Below are positions 63,745 through 64,000 of a stretch of 64,000 bases of DNA, piece after piece (the stretch's first letter is position 1; each line of letters opens with the position of its first letter). The position numbers and the translations under genes are program-made. The notes under the pieces were generated by a model. That model was not told the origin of the DNA. It saw only the letters and a program-made list of their open reading frames with translations, and did not search any database. Source of the DNA: Asparagopsis taxiformis (lineage: Eukaryota > Rhodophyta > Florideophyceae > Bonnemaisoniales > Bonnemaisoniaceae); assembly GCA_030407315.1 (NCBI GenBank), contig JALQPE010002396.1, forward strand, positions 1 through 64,000. The letters run 5' to 3'.

Positions 63745-64000
63745 TGCCGCCCCTCCAACCCTTTCCCAATTTTGCAGGGTATAGTTGCCCTCAGTGACCA
63801 GGATTTTTGAAGTCTCGCGTAACAGTAAATTGCAATTGGCGACGAATTATCAAACACAATCCTTTGAGGTTTCTTGAACACGAATTCCGCATAAAACTTG
63901 AGTAGAACGTTGGTGATCTCAGGTACACCAGCTTCTGAAAACACTTCACAAGTCTTCAAAAGAACATGTGAGTGCGCGGATTACAGCCAGTCGAAAAACA
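63745..64000 (-). pseudogene. Exportin-7-like fragment running off the right edge
   Basis: Minus-strand reading gives PEITNVLLKFYAEFVFKKPQ, RIVFDNSSP and, one frame over, LLLRETSKILVTEGNYTL. The run of MAE-, QR-F-SSP and RETSK- blocks is characteristic of exportin-7 (RanBP16), a nuclear transport receptor made of helical repeats. A one-base frame change lies near 63830. The sequence then joins directly to the end of the Sel1 fragment, which is encoded on the other strand. Confidence 0.65.

Overview
The window is eukaryotic nuclear DNA. It is packed with mobile elements, and its genes are long with few introns. It carries two LTR retrotransposons (one Copia, one chromodomain Gypsy), two solo LTRs of the Copia family, three CACTA-superfamily transposase genes and several families of palindromic dispersed repeats. 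Three broken host-gene fragments lie at the right edge: an ABC transporter, a Sel1-repeat protein and an exportin-7-like piece. Exportin-7 is typical of plants, algae, animals and protists rather than yeasts. Together with the intron-poor, repeat-rich layout this makes an alga, perhaps a red alga, a reasonable but unproven guess.

Layout. 0.3-6.6 kb: Copia element with nearly identical LTRs but several frame breaks. 6.6-8.7 kb: palindromes and short tandem repeats. 8.7-11.9 kb: CACTA-like transposase (minus). 12-14.4 kb: palindromic repeats and a C-rich stretch. 14.6-17.3 kb: dioxygenase gene lacking its N-terminal half (minus). 17.3-18.5 kb: GGCAGTA array. 19.8-23.5 kb: second CACTA-like transposase (plus). 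24.1-28.2 kb and 29.2-32.0 kb: two ParB-dioxygenase genes (plus). 32.6-36.5 kb: ParB / DNA methyltransferase / SET gene (minus). 37.3-38.7 kb and 39.2-40.7 kb: two unrecognised genes. 41.0-41.4 kb: GGCAGTA array again. 41.4-42.9 kb: ParB gene without its C-terminal half (minus). 45.1-48.3 kb: second methyltransferase-SET gene (plus). 48.8-52.0 kb: Plavaka-like transposase (minus). 52.6-60.3 kb: intact Gypsy element with target-site duplication. 60.3-64 kb: tandem repeats and host pseudogene fragments.

The most notable content is a repeated gene set. A ParB-like domain (signature DGxHR) is fused either to a 2-oxoglutarate/Fe(II) dioxygenase resembling TET/JBP DNA-base oxidases, or to a beta-class N6/N4 DNA methyltransferase followed by a SET domain. 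These look like DNA- and chromatin-modifying enzymes that use one shared targeting module. Two sets are present. Set A (about 18.5-41.0 kb) has a transposase, two ParB-dioxygenases, one ParB-methyltransferase-SET and two accessory genes. A related roughly 75-bp palindrome lies a few hundred bases beyond the 3' end of each plus-strand gene. Set B has its own repeats. Its ParB-dioxygenase gene seems to have been cut in two by set A, inside a GGCAGTA array: the ParB half is at 41.4-42.9 kb and the dioxygenase half at 14.6-17.3 kb, on the same strand and in the right order. I infer that set A is a large cargo-carrying mobile element, or a piece of one, that landed in an older relative. Two solo Copia LTRs later interrupted two set-A genes, and the reading frames can be followed across both insertions.
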